Positions 40,736 through 54,644 of a stretch of DNA of 64,000 bases are shown here, piece by piece. The stretch's first letter is position 1, and every line of letters starts with the position of its first letter. Made by a program: the position numbers and the translations under genes. Origin of the DNA: Bacillus oleivorans (GTDB lineage: Bacteria > Bacillota > Bacilli > Bacillales > JC228). The notes under the pieces were generated by a model that worked only from the letters and a program-made list of their open reading frames with translations, ran no database searches and was not told where the DNA came from. Location of the stretch: the NCBI RefSeq assembly GCF_900207585.1, contig NZ_OAOP01000003.1, positions 124,001 to 188,000 on the forward strand, read 5' to 3'.

Positions 40736-42935
40736 ACCAAGTCCAGAACAAATTAAAGCAGAAAAAATCTATCGCGATATGGGTCTGTCTGATGAAGAAT
40801 TTCGGGTGGCAGAAAACATTCTTGGACGTACACCGAATTACACGGAAACTGGCTTATTTTCGGTTATGTGGTCTGAGCATTGCAGCTATAAAAACTCCAA
40901 GCCTGTTCTTAAAAAATTCCCTACCTCAGGAGAAAAAGTACTTCAAGGGCCAGGGGAAGGAGCTGGAATTGTTGATATTGGGGATGGCCAGGCGGTTGTA
41001 TTTAAAATTGAAAGTCATAACCATCCTTCCGCGATCGAGCCGTATCAAGGAGCAGCTACCGGAGTTGGCGGAATTATCCGTGATGTATTTTCAATGGGGG
41101 CAAGACCAATCGCTCTGCTTAACTCGTTACGCTTTGGTGAGCTAGAGTCCGATCGGGTGAAATATCTATTCAAGGAAGTTGTAGCCGGTATTGCCGGATA
41201 CGGGAACTGTATCGGAATCCCGACTGTAGGCGGAGAAATCCAATTTGAAGCATCTTACGAAGGAAATCCGCTTGTTAATGCGATGTGTGTCGGTTTAATC
41301 GACCATAAAGATATTAAAAAAGGGCAAGCTCATGGAGTAGGTAATACCGTGATGTATGTCGGAGCGAAAACTGGCCGGGACGGAATCCATGGCGCTACGT
41401 TTGCATCAGAAGAATTAACGGAGCAATCCGATGAAAAGCGGCCAGCTGTTCAAGTAGGAGATCCTTTTATGGAAAAACTTCTGCTCGAAGCTTGCTTAGA
41501 ACTGATTCAATCAGATGCCCTTGTCGGAATTCAAGATATGGGTGCAGCAGGATTGACAAGCTCAAGTGCTGAGATGGCAAGTAAAGCTGGTTCTGGTATA
41601 GAAATGAATCTAGACCTTGTCCCACAGCGGGAAAAAGGTATGACTGCTTATGAAATGATGCTTTCAGAATCCCAGGAACGGATGCTAATTGTTGTGAAAA
41701 AGGGAAGAGAGCAAGAAATCGCGGATTTATTTTCGAAGTATGATTTAGAAGCAGTCGCGGTCGGTCATGTAACCGATGATAAGCGCTTGCGCCTAATCCA
41801 CAAGGGTGAAGTTGTAGCCGATGTTCCAGTCGATGCATTAGCTGAGGATGCGCCAGTTTATCATAAGCCATCCCGTGAACCTGAGTATTTCCGCAAGTTC
41901 CAGGCAATGGATAACTCGATTCCACAGGTTGAAAACTACGGAGAAACGCTGCTGCAGCTATTAAAGCAGCCTACGATTGCAAGTAAAGAGTGGGTCTACA
42001 ATCAATATGATTACATGGTTCGTACCAATACGGTTGTAGCCCCTGGTTCGGATGCAGCCGTTGTCAGAATTAGAGGTACACGAAAAGCACTGGCAATGAC
42101 AACTGATTGTAACTCAAGATATCTCTATTTAGATCCTGAAACTGGCGGGAAAATTGCAGTGGCAGAGGCGGCACGAAATATCGTTGCTTCCGGTGGACAG
42201 CCCCTTGCTCTTACAGATTGTCTCAACTTTGGCAACCCTGAAAAGCCTGAAATCTTTTGGCAGCTTGAAAAAGCCGTTGATGGAATGAGTGAGGCTTGCC
42301 GGGTACTGCAAACCCCAGTTATTGGCGGAAACGTTTCATTATATAACGAAACAAACGGCACCGCAGTTTATCCGACTCCAGTCGTTGGAATGGTCGGTCT
42401 TATCGAAGATTTAGATCACATTACCACCCAAAACTTTAAGGCAGCTGGCGACCTTATTTATGTGCTTGGTGAAACAAAACCTGAATTTGGCGGCAGCGAA
42501 CTGCAAAAGCTGCTTTCCGGAAAAATCTTCGGGAAAGCTCCTGAACTGAATTTAGAAGTGGAAGAAAAGAATCAGAAGCAAGTACTTGATGCGATTCGTT
42601 CAGGCCTAATTGAGTCTGCTCATGACTTGGCAGAAGGCGGTTTATCCGTCGCATTAGCTGAGAGCTTAATAGGTTCAAACGGTCTCGGGGCTCAAGTAAC
42701 GATCCATGGTGATGTTGTTTCAAGCCTATTCAGTGAGTCTCAATCTCGTTTTCTATTAACGGTTAAAAAAGAAAACAAAGCAGCATTTGAAAATTTAGTA
42801 GAGGCTACTTTAATCGGGGAAGTCACTTCTACACCTACTCTTCAGATTCTTTCAGATGAAGGAGAAATCCTAAGCCAGGATGTAGAGGAATTAGAGCAAG
42901 CCTGGAAAGGAGCGATTCCATGCTTGCTGAGCTAA
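40719..42935 (+). CDS. purL: FGAM synthase large subunit PurL
   Basis: A 738-residue small-type PurL that converts FGAR to FGAM with ATP and ammonia. Motifs include [47 protein letters not shown] and, in the second half, [18 protein letters not shown] and [10 protein letters not shown]. The ATG with GGAGGG upstream gives the usual [13 protein letters not shown] start; longer in-frame starts inside purQ are unlikely. It overlaps purF by 16 bases. Confidence 0.97.
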   Translation: MSLMLEPSPEQIKAEKIYRDMGLSDEEFRVAENILGRTPNYTETGLFSVMWSEHCSYKNSKPVLKKFPTSGEKVLQGPGEGAGIVDIGDGQAVVFKIESHNHPSAIEPYQGAATGVGGIIRDVFSMGARPIALLNSLRFGELESDRVKYLFKEVVAGIAGYGNCIGIPTVGGEIQFEASYEGNPLVNAMCVGLIDHKDIKKGQAHGVGNTVMYVGAKTGRDGIHGATFASEELTEQSDEKRPAVQVGDPFMEKLLLEACLELIQSDALVGIQDMGAAGLTSSSAEMASKAGSGIEMNLDLVPQREKGMTAYEMMLSESQERMLIVVKKGREQEIADLFSKYDLEAVAVGHVTDDKRLRLIHKGEVVADVPVDALAEDAPVYHKPSREPEYFRKFQAMDNSIPQVENYGETLLQLLKQPTIASKEWVYNQYDYMVRTNTVVAPGSDAAVVRIRGTRKALAMTTDCNSRYLYLDPETGGKIAVAEAARNIVASGGQPLALTDCLNFGNPEKPEIFWQLEKAVDGMSEACRVLQTPVIGGNVSLYNETNGTAVYPTPVVGMVGLIEDLDHITTQNFKAAGDLIYVLGETKPEFGGSELQKLLSGKIFGKAPELNLEVEEKNQKQVLDAIRSGLIESAHDLAEGGLSVALAESLIGSNGLGAQVTIHGDVVSSLFSESQSRFLLTVKKENKAAFENLVEATLIGEVTSTPTLQILSDEGEILSQDVEELEQAWKGAIPCLLS

Positions 42936-44335
42936 AAGGTCTTAATGAAGAGTGCGGTATTTTTGGAATTTGGGGACATCCAGACGCATCCCAGCTGACT
43001 TATTATGGGCTTCATAGTCTTCAGCACCGCGGCCAAGAAGGCACCGGGATGGTCGTTACAGATGGCGCGGAACTGACTGGAATGAAAGGTGAAGGCCTAG
43101 TTTCCGAAATTTTTACTGCCGATAAAATGGAGAAGCTTTCCGGAAAAGCAGCTGTCGGCCATGTTCGTTATGCAACGGCTGGCGGCAGCGGCTATGAAAA
43201 TGTTCAGCCGCTATTATTCCGATCACAGACAGGAAGTCTTGCTCTTGCCCACAACGGAAATCTTGTTAATGCAACCAGCTTAAAAAGGGAATTAGAAGCA
43301 AAGGGAAGTATTTTTCAAACAACTTCAGACACCGAGGTATTAGCGCATTTAATTAAACGGAGCGGAACGCTTGCGCCATTGAAAGACAGGGTCAAACAAG
43401 CATTAGCCCAGCTTAAAGGAGCCTTTGCCTTTTTAATTATGACCGAAATGGAAATGATCATTGCGCTAGATCCAAATGGTCTTCGTCCGCTATCTATCGG
43501 CAGACTTGGAGATGCTATTGTCGTAGCTTCTGAGACTTGTGCTTTCGACGTGGTCGGCGCTGAATTTATCCGCGACGTGGAACCTGGTGAAATGCTGACT
43601 ATTAGTGATGAAGGTATTTGTTCCGAACTGTATACGGTTTATACAAATCCAGCAATTTGTACGATGGAATACGTCTATTTCTCACGGCCGGACAGCAATG
43701 TGCAAGGAATTAACGTGCATACGGTCCGCAAAAATATGGGAAAAAGGCTGGCACAAGAAGTACCGATTGAAGCAGATGTTGTGACAGGCGTACCGGATTC
43801 CAGTATCTCCGCGGCAATTGGATATGCAGAAGCATCTGGGATTCCTTATGAAATGGGATTAATCAAAAATCGTTATGTGGGCCGAACCTTTATTCAGCCA
43901 TCTCAAACTCTAAGAGAACAAGGGGTGAAAATGAAGCTTTCCCCTGTAAAAGGAGTGGTTGAGGGGAAACGAGTCATCATGGTCGATGATTCAATTGTTC
44001 GGGGAACCACTAGCCGCCGGATTGTAACGATGTTAAAAGAGGCAGGTGCAACAGAGGTTCACGTCGTCATCAGCTCACCGCCGATTAAAAATCCTTGCTT
44101 CTACGGGATTGACACCTCAACAAGAGAAGAACTGATCGCTTCAAGCCGTACGGTGGAAGAAATCCGCGAGATCATCGGAGCAGATAGCTTAACCTTTTTA
44201 AGCGTGGAAGGCATGCTAGAGGCAATCGGCAGAGAGCCGATTGAAAGCAAGTGCGGACAATGTCTTGCTTGTTTTACAGGAAATTATCCGACTGAAATTT
44301 ACGAAGATACACTTCATCCTTATGAAAAAGTGTGA
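42920..44335 (+). CDS. purF: Amidophosphoribosyltransferase PurF
   Basis: A 471-residue first enzyme of the pathway, making phosphoribosylamine from PRPP and glutamine. An 11-residue propeptide ([11 protein letters not shown]) precedes the catalytic Cys12 (CGIFGIWG), as in B. subtilis. The PRPP motif is [18 protein letters not shown], and the C-terminal cysteines ([12 protein letters not shown] with the earlier ones) fit the oxygen-sensitive 4Fe-4S cluster. The TGA stop belongs to a repeated hairpin element, as at purB. A 320-bp repeat gap follows. Confidence 0.97.
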   Translation: MLAELKGLNEECGIFGIWGHPDASQLTYYGLHSLQHRGQEGTGMVVTDGAELTGMKGEGLVSEIFTADKMEKLSGKAAVGHVRYATAGGSGYENVQPLLFRSQTGSLALAHNGNLVNATSLKRELEAKGSIFQTTSDTEVLAHLIKRSGTLAPLKDRVKQALAQLKGAFAFLIMTEMEMIIALDPNGLRPLSIGRLGDAIVVASETCAFDVVGAEFIRDVEPGEMLTISDEGICSELYTVYTNPAICTMEYVYFSRPDSNVQGINVHTVRKNMGKRLAQEVPIEADVVTGVPDSSISAAIGYAEASGIPYEMGLIKNRYVGRTFIQPSQTLREQGVKMKLSPVKGVVEGKRVIMVDDSIVRGTTSRRIVTMLKEAGATEVHVVISSPPIKNPCFYGIDTSTREELIASSRTVEEIREIIGADSLTFLSVEGMLEAIGREPIESKCGQCLACFTGNYPTEIYEDTLHPYEKV

Positions 44336-44363
44336 AACAGGGGGACGGTTCTTCTGTTTCAGA
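44333..44363. repeat. GAAACAG...GGGACGGTTCT hairpin element at the purF stop
   Basis: TGAAACAGGGGGACGGTTCT followed by TCTGTTTCAGA. Outer arms TGAAACAG / CTGTTTCA pair perfectly. The first TGA is the purF stop codon, and the preceding two bases (TG) match those before the purB copy. Confidence 0.8.
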
Positions 44364-44395
44364 AACGATGACCTCTCAAGAAGATGTCGAATTTT

Positions 44396-44585
44396 TTGTG
44401 GACATTGGTTCCGTTATCTGTGGCAAAATCGAGGATTTCCTAAGGTAAGCGGACACTGGTTCCGTTATTCGAGTAAAAACCTGTAATTTTTGCATGATTT
44501 TCGGCAAATAACGGATCCCATGTCCGCAAGCATCCATAAAACAGAGGTTTATGAGGAAATAACGGATCGTATGTCCGTAACAAAC
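44396..44585. repeat. GGACA/TCCG inverted-repeat element (copy D), inside the pur operon
   Basis: Forward motifs at 44400 and 44451 (GGACATTGGTTCCGTTAT, GGACACTGGTTCCGTTAT) and inverted motifs at about 44510 and 44561 (AACGGATCCCATGTCCG, AACGGATCGTATGTCCG). The spacing within each pair is 51 bases. It lies between purF and purM. Confidence 0.88.
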
Positions 44586-44655
44586 ATATAGATCACGACA
44601 CGTTTCAGCGACTGTTAATGATATAAGAAAAGTACACCCCTTAGGAGGAGCAGGA

Positions 44656-45684
44656 ATGGCGAATGCATATAAGCAAGCAGGTGTAAATATTGAGGCTGGC
44701 TATGAAGCTGTAACCCGAATGAAGAAGCATGTTCAAACAACCATGCGCCCAGGTGTACTTGGCGGACTCGGGGGTTTTGGAGGAATGTTTGATCTCTCCA
44801 CCCTTGGATTAAAAGAACCTGTATTAGTGTCTGGCACGGATGGAGTCGGAACGAAGCTAATGCTGGCGTTTATGCTGGATCAGCATGACACGATTGGGAT
44901 TGATGCAGTTGCAATGTGTGTCAACGATATCGTGGTTCAAGGAGCTGAACCGCTTTATTTTTTAGACTATATAGCTTGCGGCAAAGCGGAACCTGCTAAA
45001 ATCGAAGCGATTGTGAAAGGTGTTGCTGACGGTTGTGTTCAGGCAGGCTGTGCTTTAGTAGGCGGTGAAACAGCGGAAATGCCGGGCATGTATAGTGAAG
45101 ATGAATATGATATCGCTGGCTTTGCCGTCGGTGCTTGTGAAAAATCAGCACTTGTTACCGGTGAGAAAATTAAGGCGGGCGATGTTCTGATCGGCTTAGC
45201 TTCCAACGGGATTCATAGCAACGGGTACTCTTTGGTTCGAAAAATATTTTTAGAACAGGCGAAAATGCCTCTGGATCAATACGTCGAAGAGTTAGGCTGC
45301 ACATTAGGGGAAGAACTGTTAAAGCCAACCCGAATCTATGTTAAATCTGTTTTGTCCAGTTTGAAAAAGTTCCCGATTAAGGGGATAGCTCATATTACAG
45401 GCGGAGGCTTTATCGAAAATATTCCGCGCATGTTCCCTGAAGGGTTAGGGGCAGTTCTTTACGAGAAAAACTGGAAAGTCCCTGCTGTTTTCACTTTAAT
45501 GGAGTCACTTGGAAAACTCGAGCGCAAGGAAATGTACAACATTTTTAATATGGGAACAGGAATGGTACTCGCAGTTGACCCTGAGATGGCGGAGGACGTT
45601 ATTCTCCATTTGCAAGAGGCCGGCGAGAAAGCCTACGCAATCGGTGAAGTTACAAATAAAGCTAGAATCGAAATCATCAGCTGA
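44656..45684 (+). CDS. purM: Phosphoribosylformylglycinamidine cyclo-ligase (AIR synthetase) PurM
   Basis: A 342-residue enzyme closing the imidazole ring from FGAM to AIR. Motifs include [34 protein letters not shown] and [15 protein letters not shown]. Strong AGGAGGAG site. It restarts the purine operon after the second repeat gap; purN follows 16 bases downstream. Confidence 0.97.
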   Translation: MANAYKQAGVNIEAGYEAVTRMKKHVQTTMRPGVLGGLGGFGGMFDLSTLGLKEPVLVSGTDGVGTKLMLAFMLDQHDTIGIDAVAMCVNDIVVQGAEPLYFLDYIACGKAEPAKIEAIVKGVADGCVQAGCALVGGETAEMPGMYSEDEYDIAGFAVGACEKSALVTGEKIKAGDVLIGLASNGIHSNGYSLVRKIFLEQAKMPLDQYVEELGCTLGEELLKPTRIYVKSVLSSLKKFPIKGIAHITGGGFIENIPRMFPEGLGAVLYEKNWKVPAVFTLMESLGKLERKEMYNIFNMGTGMVLAVDPEMAEDVILHLQEAGEKAYAIGEVTNKARIEIIS

Positions 45685-45700
45685 TAAACGGAGGATTCTC

Positions 45701-46267
45701 ATGAAAAAGCTAGCGATTTTTGCCTCCGGAAGCGGAAGTAATTTTCAGGCGATTGTCGATGCAGTAAAAGCGGGAAAGTTAGATGCAGAGGTTTCCTTAT
45801 TAGTTTGTGATAAACCCGGGGCTTTTTGTATAGAGCGTGCTTCCACAGAGGAGATTCCTTCCTTTGTGTTTAATCCGAAGGAATATGCCAGTAAAGCAGA
45901 TTATGAAACGGAATTATATGAAAAGCTGAAGGAATTAGAGATTGATATTATCGTGCTGGCGGGGTATATGAGATTAATAGGACCAGTTCTTTTAACACCC
46001 TATGAAGGAAAAATCGTCAACATTCACCCCTCTTTACTGCCGGCGTTTCCAGGAAAAGATGCGATTGGCCAAGCCTTAGCGGCCAAGGTTAAAGAAACCG
46101 GGGTTACCATTCATTTCGTAGACTCAGGAATGGATACAGGACCGATCGTTGTCCAACAGTCTGTTTCCATCTCCGAAACTGAAACAAGAGAAAGCTTACA
46201 GGCTAAAATCCAAAAAATTGAACACGAATTATATCCTTCCGTTTTACAAAAACTATTACATTCATAA
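45701..46267 (+). CDS. purN: Phosphoribosylglycinamide formyltransferase PurN
   Basis: A 188-residue formyl-THF-dependent transferase making FGAR from GAR. The motifs [45 protein letters not shown] (catalytic Asn/His) and [13 protein letters not shown] are complete. The ATG with GGAG upstream is chosen; the longer open frame inside purM is noise. Confidence 0.97.
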   Translation: MKKLAIFASGSGSNFQAIVDAVKAGKLDAEVSLLVCDKPGAFCIERASTEEIPSFVFNPKEYASKADYETELYEKLKELEIDIIVLAGYMRLIGPVLLTPYEGKIVNIHPSLLPAFPGKDAIGQALAAKVKETGVTIHFVDSGMDTGPIVVQQSVSISETETRESLQAKIQKIEHELYPSVLQKLLHS

Positions 46268-46280
46268 GGGGGAAGTTGCG

Positions 46281-50067
<3,787 letters not shown>

Positions 50068-50126
50068 TTAGTACCTCCTTTAAGAAATTTTCTTCTAATA
50101 TTTCTCTATCCAATGTAATTAGTCCT

Positions 50127-50222
50127 CCTAACGTGCAATAATTACTGATAACGTGCAAAAAGTTAAAATAACGTGCAAAAATCCTGAATAACGTGCGAAA
50201 AGTTAAAATAACGTGCAAAACT
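50127..50222. repeat. TAACGTGCAAAA array, exact 20-bp period
   Basis: TAACGTGCAA or TAACGTGCGA recurs at 50129, 50149, 50169, 50189 and 50209: five copies at exactly 20 bases. A single related TATCGTGCAAAATA lies near 51756. It stands upstream of the NERD gene on the minus strand and upstream of the gamma-lyase gene on the plus strand. Confidence 0.85.
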
Positions 50223-50311
50223 ACAAAATTTGATCTCAAACACTGTTCCTAATGAACAAAACCCAGCCATAAACTGCAAATACAAATCCAATCATCACCC
50301 AAAAACAATTT

Positions 50312-50325
50312 TGAAAACGCTTTCA
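50312..50325 (+). promoter_or_regulatory. cre site (CcpA) upstream of the gamma-lyase gene
   Basis: TGAAAACGCTTTCA is a perfect match to the Bacillus cre consensus, 63 bases before the start codon. Whether CcpA activates or represses depends on a start point I cannot fix. Confidence 0.75.
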
Positions 50326-50387
50326 TTTATCGAACATTTATCATATCATAGAAAAAGAGAGTGATATTTTCATATGGAGGGTGTTGT

Positions 50388-51581
50388 ATGGAAAAGCAAA
50401 AGCGGTTTGAAACACAGGCGATACACAGTGGATATGATTCTTTGAAGTTTCAGGGGAGCCTGGTGCCGCCTCTTTATCAGACATCAACATTTACTTTTCC
50501 GACGGCAGAAGAAGGGGAGCTTCGATTTGCAGGGGAAAGTGACGGATATATTTATTCCCGGTTAGGGAATCCGACAGTAAGAGTGTTAGAGGAGAAAATC
50601 GCTGTACTTGAGCAGGCGGAAGCGGCACTTGCCTTTGGTTCAGGGATGGCGGCAGTTTCCGCGACGCTTTTTTATTTAACGAGATCGGGGGACCACATTT
50701 TATGTTCGGAAGGCATATATGGATGTACATTTGGCCTGCTTCAGCTTTTAAAAGAAAAACACCACATTTCACATGATCTTATCGTGTTTGATAACGAAGA
50801 TACAATCAGAAAATCAATCCGCGATAATACGGCCTGTATTTACATTGAAACACCGATTAATCCAACAATGAAGCTGGTTGACCTCGAAATGGTGGTCAAA
50901 GTTGCAAAAGAGAAAAAGATACCGGTGATCGTGGATAATACGTTCTGTTCTCCCTATCTTCAGCAGCCAATCAAACTTGGGTGTGACTATGTCATACATA
51001 GTGCCACCAAATATATCAGCGGTCACGGCGATGTAATTGCGGGTGTTGTTGCTGGTAAAAAGGAAAACCTGGAGGAAATCTCTAAAACGACTTTAAAAGA
51101 TATAGGCGGGGTAATCAGCCCGATGGATGCCTGGCTGTTGATTCGCGGACTCAAAACATTAGCTGTCCGCTTAGACCGCCACTGTGAAAATGCAGAAAAA
51201 ATTGCGCCGCTGCTTAAAGCACATCCTCAAGTCACACAGGTCTACTTTCCTGGAGATGAAGAATTCCCGCAGTACGAACTGGCAAAAAGGCAGATGAAAA
51301 AACCTGGCGGTATGATTAGTTTTGAATTAAAAGGAACAAAAGAAGACGCACAAGCATTTCTCGACCGCTGCCGACTCATTAAAATTGCAGTCAGTCTCGG
51401 GGATGCGGAAACTTTAATTCAGCATCCTGCAACGATGACACATGCCGTTGTTCCGCAAAAAGATCGGGAGAGAATGGGCATCACGGACACGCTTCTCCGT
51501 CTTTCAGTTGGTTTAGAAGCATGGGAAGATATTTGGGATGATTTAAAACATGCGCTTGATCAAAATATAAAGTTTACTTAA
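50388..51581 (+). CDS. Methionine gamma-lyase-like PLP enzyme
   Basis: A 397-residue PLP-dependent enzyme of the Cys/Met metabolism family. PLP Lys is in HSATKYISGHGDVIAG (near residue 205), and the phosphate-binding YSRLGNPTVRVLEEK and GSGMAAVSAT segments are intact. The Cys in EGIYGCTFGLL corresponds to the Cys that marks methionine gamma-lyases, which release methanethiol, 2-oxobutyrate and ammonia. Cystathionine gamma-lyase or O-acetylhomoserine sulfhydrylase are alternatives. GGAGGG precedes the ATG; a longer ATT/GTG-type extension is not supported. A cre site upstream suggests carbon control. A terminator follows. Confidence 0.87.
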   Translation: MEKQKRFETQAIHSGYDSLKFQGSLVPPLYQTSTFTFPTAEEGELRFAGESDGYIYSRLGNPTVRVLEEKIAVLEQAEAALAFGSGMAAVSATLFYLTRSGDHILCSEGIYGCTFGLLQLLKEKHHISHDLIVFDNEDTIRKSIRDNTACIYIETPINPTMKLVDLEMVVKVAKEKKIPVIVDNTFCSPYLQQPIKLGCDYVIHSATKYISGHGDVIAGVVAGKKENLEEISKTTLKDIGGVISPMDAWLLIRGLKTLAVRLDRHCENAEKIAPLLKAHPQVTQVYFPGDEEFPQYELAKRQMKKPGGMISFELKGTKEDAQAFLDRCRLIKIAVSLGDAETLIQHPATMTHAVVPQKDRERMGITDTLLRLSVGLEAWEDIWDDLKHALDQNIKFT

Positions 51582-51635
51582 AAAGACGAATGTATGTATA
51601 TAAGTAGCTCGGTTTTTGTAGAGAAACTCTAAATT

Positions 51636-51668
51636 AAAGACCAAATCGAATATGATTTGGTCTTTTAA
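51636..51668 (+). terminator. Terminator of the gamma-lyase gene
   Basis: Perfect 12-bp stem AAAGACCAAATC / GATTTGGTCTTT, 6-base loop, then TTT. The rest of the gap to 51964 is AT-rich with nothing recognisable except the single TATCGTGCAAAATA motif. Confidence 0.9.
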
Positions 51669-51964
51669 AATCCCTTGTTATTGCAATTTTTTATATTTTA
51701 ACATTAGAAATTGAAAGTAATTAACACGCCGAATTATATGTGAAATAACTATTGTTATCGTGCAAAATAGGGTGTTAATTCCATTGTTTGAGTACTAAGT
51801 AATTTTAAAGTTGATTTTAAAAAAGCAGAAAGGTAATTGTCATTATCTGTTAAAATTAATATAAAGATTGTGAAAAATTGTACTCTAACTAATGTGGCAG
51901 TTTAGCACAATAAAGGGTGACCTAACTCTTTTCTTAGTAAAAAATTCACAAAGGGAGGGGAATT

Positions 51965-52231
51965 ATGCAATATTTTGTCTTTGTTTTAATTATTGGGGTA
52001 ATTGCTTATAGCCTTATCAAAATGTTTAAGAGAAAAAATAACAAACTTCCTAGTAACCAATATACTCCTCTTGATGATATCGATAATGGAGTGACAAAAG
52101 ATTATTCAAATGAGCCTTTGAAAGTTGAAACCAGATATGAAGAACGTTATGAGGAAGTCGATAAATCTTTATTTTTAACTAACGGGGCAGGTTTGTTTAA
52201 GAATAATCCACATAAATATCAACACAGTTGA
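51965..52231 (+). CDS. Small single-pass membrane protein, hypothetical
   Basis: An 88-residue protein with an N-terminal membrane helix (YFVFVLIIGVIAYSLIKMF, residues 3-21), a basic stop-transfer KRKNNK and a polar, acidic tail with ETRYEERYEEVD. GGGAGGGG precedes the ATG. The gene is 36 bases before another small membrane protein gene, so the two probably form one transcript. Family not recognised. Confidence 0.65.
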   Translation: MQYFVFVLIIGVIAYSLIKMFKRKNNKLPSNQYTPLDDIDNGVTKDYSNEPLKVETRYEERYEEVDKSLFLTNGAGLFKNNPHKYQHS

Positions 52232-52267
52232 AATGTTTCTGTTAAAATTTAATAAAGAGGTGATTGT

Positions 52268-52456
52268 ATGAAAGAGGATGATAAGCCATTTAATGATGCA
52301 ATTGACCACTTAAACAAAATAGAAGGTAATCCGGCGAATTTTGCCAAAGCTGATTTTACAAAGTTACCCAAGCCTTTAAAATATTTTGGATATTTTATCA
52401 TTGTTTTCTTTTCAGTATCCATTCTGTTAATTATTATTGCAAATTTATTAAACTGA
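52268..52456 (+). CDS. Small C-terminally anchored membrane protein, hypothetical
   Basis: A 62-residue protein with a polar N-terminal half (DDKPFNDAIDHLNKIEGNP) and a C-terminal hydrophobic helix (about 38-61, GYFIIVFFSVSILLIIIANLL). This is tail-anchored topology. AGAGGTG lies upstream. A terminator follows 25 bases after the stop. Function unknown. Confidence 0.68.
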   Translation: MKEDDKPFNDAIDHLNKIEGNPANFAKADFTKLPKPLKYFGYFIIVFFSVSILLIIIANLLN

Positions 52457-52480
52457 CCTAAATACATCAGCTTTTAAACT

Positions 52481-52507
52481 AGCTACCGTCTTTGGTAGCC
52501 TTTTTAT
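52481..52507 (+). terminator. Terminator, with repeat half-motif after it
   Basis: GCTACC / GGTAGC stem, loop GTCTTT, then CTTTTTATT. It runs directly into ATTAAGCTAACGACGCAGAA, a half-motif of the terminator-associated repeat. Confidence 0.85.
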
Positions 52508-52688
52508 TAAGCTAACGACGCAGAATAATTGAGGAAGAGTATTGCAAACCTTCAGTAAAAATAGGTTAGATACACTTATATTTACAAAGGTATTGAGCTT
52601 TATTTTATTTCTATAAGCTCGTTAAACATAATCGCATTCAATTTTTAATAAATTATAATATCCAGTTTTATTTCAAAAGGTGAATATT

Positions 52689-53888
52689 ATGATTCAAGGT
52701 TCTTGGAGAGCGTTAGTATGGATTGGAATAGCAGAACTATTCGCATTAAGCTTGTGGTTTAGTGCTTCAGTGATTGCCCCTGAACTAAATGTAATTTGGA
52801 ACCTTAGCCCCAATTCCGAATCATGGTTGTCTTCTTCTGTTCCACTTGGCTTTGTAATAGGGGCATTATTTAGTTCGTATTTTGGGATTGCAGACCGTTA
52901 TAATCCAAGAAAAGTTTTTGCAATTTCGGCGTTTCTAGGAGCAATAGTAAATGGATTATTAATTCTAGTAGATCATGCTTTTTTCGGTATTATGCTAAGG
53001 ATATTTACTGGAATCACTCTCGCTGGGGTATATCCAATAGCTGTTAAAATTTTATCACAATGGTTTCCAAAAAAGCGTGGACTAGCAATAGGTATCTTAA
53101 TAGCAGCGTTAACGCTAGGGTCATCTTTACCACATTTTATTGTGATGTTTTTTTCTTCATTTAGTTGGCAGTCAGTGATTATTTGCAGTTCGGTATTAGC
53201 AATATTCGCCACAATCATTGTCAGATGGATTTTAGAAGATGCTCCAGAAACATCGAAAAAAATACCTTTCTCTTTTAAATTAATAAAAAAAGTCGTAACG
53301 AATAAACCTGTAATGCTTGCAAACTACGGTTATTTCGGGCATATGTGGGAACTGTATGCGATGTGGACATGGCTCCCTACTTTTTTGACCGTTAGTTTCA
53401 CAATCTATGCACCCCAAATTTCTCAATGGTTCATTGCATTATCCTCGTTTATTTCAATCGGATTTGCAGGGGGGATTGGTTGTGTATTAGGTGGACTAAT
53501 CTCGGATAAAATCGGAAGATCCAATTTAACGATTATTTCTATGTTGATTAGTGCTTTATGCTGTATATTAATTGGTTTTACATTTGGTCAATTTATTTGG
53601 TTAACATTAATACTTTCTATCATTTGGGGGATGTCTGTTATAGCAGATTCTGCCCAGTTTTCTGCCGCAGTTTCAGAAGTAGCAGAAGTTGAATATGTTG
53701 GAACAGCCTTAACTTTTCAAATGTGTATCGGTTTCCTCATTACGATATTCTCTATAAATCTCATCCCCGTTATTCAGAGGTTTATTGGTTGGGAATGGGT
53801 GTTTACCTTACTATCGATTGGACCCATTCTTGGGATTGTATCGATGGTCAAATATAAACGCTATGAATTTAAAAATGAGGAATTGTAA
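52689..53888 (+). CDS. MFS transporter
   Basis: A 399-residue major facilitator with about 12 membrane helices. The loop 2-3 region FGIADRYNPRKVFAISAFLGA and the repeated loop 8-9 region GLISDKIGRSNLTIISMLISA are MFS signatures. Helix-rich sequence starts at WRALVWIGIAELFALSLWFSASV, seen in nitrate/oxalate- or sugar-phosphate-like MFS carriers, but substrate is not predictable. The ATG has AAAAGGTG 6 bases upstream. It is isolated between long gaps. Confidence 0.85.
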   Translation: MIQGSWRALVWIGIAELFALSLWFSASVIAPELNVIWNLSPNSESWLSSSVPLGFVIGALFSSYFGIADRYNPRKVFAISAFLGAIVNGLLILVDHAFFGIMLRIFTGITLAGVYPIAVKILSQWFPKKRGLAIGILIAALTLGSSLPHFIVMFFSSFSWQSVIICSSVLAIFATIIVRWILEDAPETSKKIPFSFKLIKKVVTNKPVMLANYGYFGHMWELYAMWTWLPTFLTVSFTIYAPQISQWFIALSSFISIGFAGGIGCVLGGLISDKIGRSNLTIISMLISALCCILIGFTFGQFIWLTLILSIIWGMSVIADSAQFSAAVSEVAEVEYVGTALTFQMCIGFLITIFSINLIPVIQRFIGWEWVFTLLSIGPILGIVSMVKYKRYEFKNEEL

Positions 53889-53942
53889 TCAAGTATGATA
53901 ACATTTAAAAAGAGTGTATATTTCAATTGAGGAAATTTTATT

Positions 53943-54068
53943 ATGAAAAATAAGGTCAATCTATCTAAGTGTTATGGAAATAATGGTATCTTACATAGAC
54001 ATACTATCAACACTTTAAAAAGAAGTTGTCTTTTTGTAATAGGAAAGATTTCAGAACAACACATTTAA
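53943..54068 (+). CDS. Possible 41-residue peptide
   Basis: A short frame (MKNKVNLSKCYGNNGILHR...) with GAGGAAATTTTATT before its ATG. It is basic with two cysteines. No homologue recognised; it may be chance or a remnant. The surrounding gap of about 750 bases otherwise has hairpins and two direct copies of GTTAAAATAAACATTT (near 54293 and 54509). Confidence 0.2.
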   Translation: MKNKVNLSKCYGNNGILHRHTINTLKRSCLFVIGKISEQHI

Positions 54069-54315
54069 GGGACTGGGTTATGTTAAGGTATAAAAGAGAT
54101 TGTGAAGTTTGCTACTTTAACTATAGGATGCTTTAATAAAGAAGCATCAATCCTAAAAAAATAGATTAAATATAATAGTTTATTCATAAATAATACCCAC
54201 CAACATCTCATGTGTTGCCTCATACACTTGGCACATGTTGAATCAGTGACGAATTTGGAATTGAAGAGGTCTAACTAAAAATACTCTTGCTAGTTAAAAT
54301 AAACATTTGCCAGTC

Positions 54316-54365
54316 CGACCCTGATTTCGCAAATAATACTTTTGCGATTTCGGGGTCTTTTTCCT
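54316..54365 (+). terminator. Large interrupted-stem terminator-like hairpin
   Basis: GACCC and TCGCAAA on the left pair with TTTGCGA and GGGGTC on the right, followed by TTTTT. No intact gene stands just upstream, so it probably marks the end of a lost gene. Confidence 0.55.
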
Positions 54366-54644
54366 GTTGAACCCTTGTCAATTCAGTGTTCTTCCAATTT
54401 TCTTTTAAGTATCTTTTAGCAAAACTTTATTTTAACTCGAACAGAGGAATACTGGTTGATGGAGTGGATTTTAGCAGGAGATTATTTTGGTTGTATAGGG
54501 ATTGTGAAGTTAAAATAAACATTTCCGATCAGTTTGATAAAAAGTGCTTAAGCATGGTATAAGTGTAAAAGAAGCAGGGACATTTTGCTTTTTAATTTTG
54601 GGATAAGGGACTGGCCTGGTGTCCCATAATGAGAGGAATTGAAT

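Noticed and set aside
45509-45700. N-terminal extension of PurN inside purM
   Set aside because: The ATG at 45701 has a proper GGAG site and gives the exact family N-terminus; the upstream frame is out-of-frame reading of purM.
46149-46280. N-terminal extension of PurH inside purN
   Set aside because: The ATG at 46281 has GGGGGAAG upstream and matches the family start.
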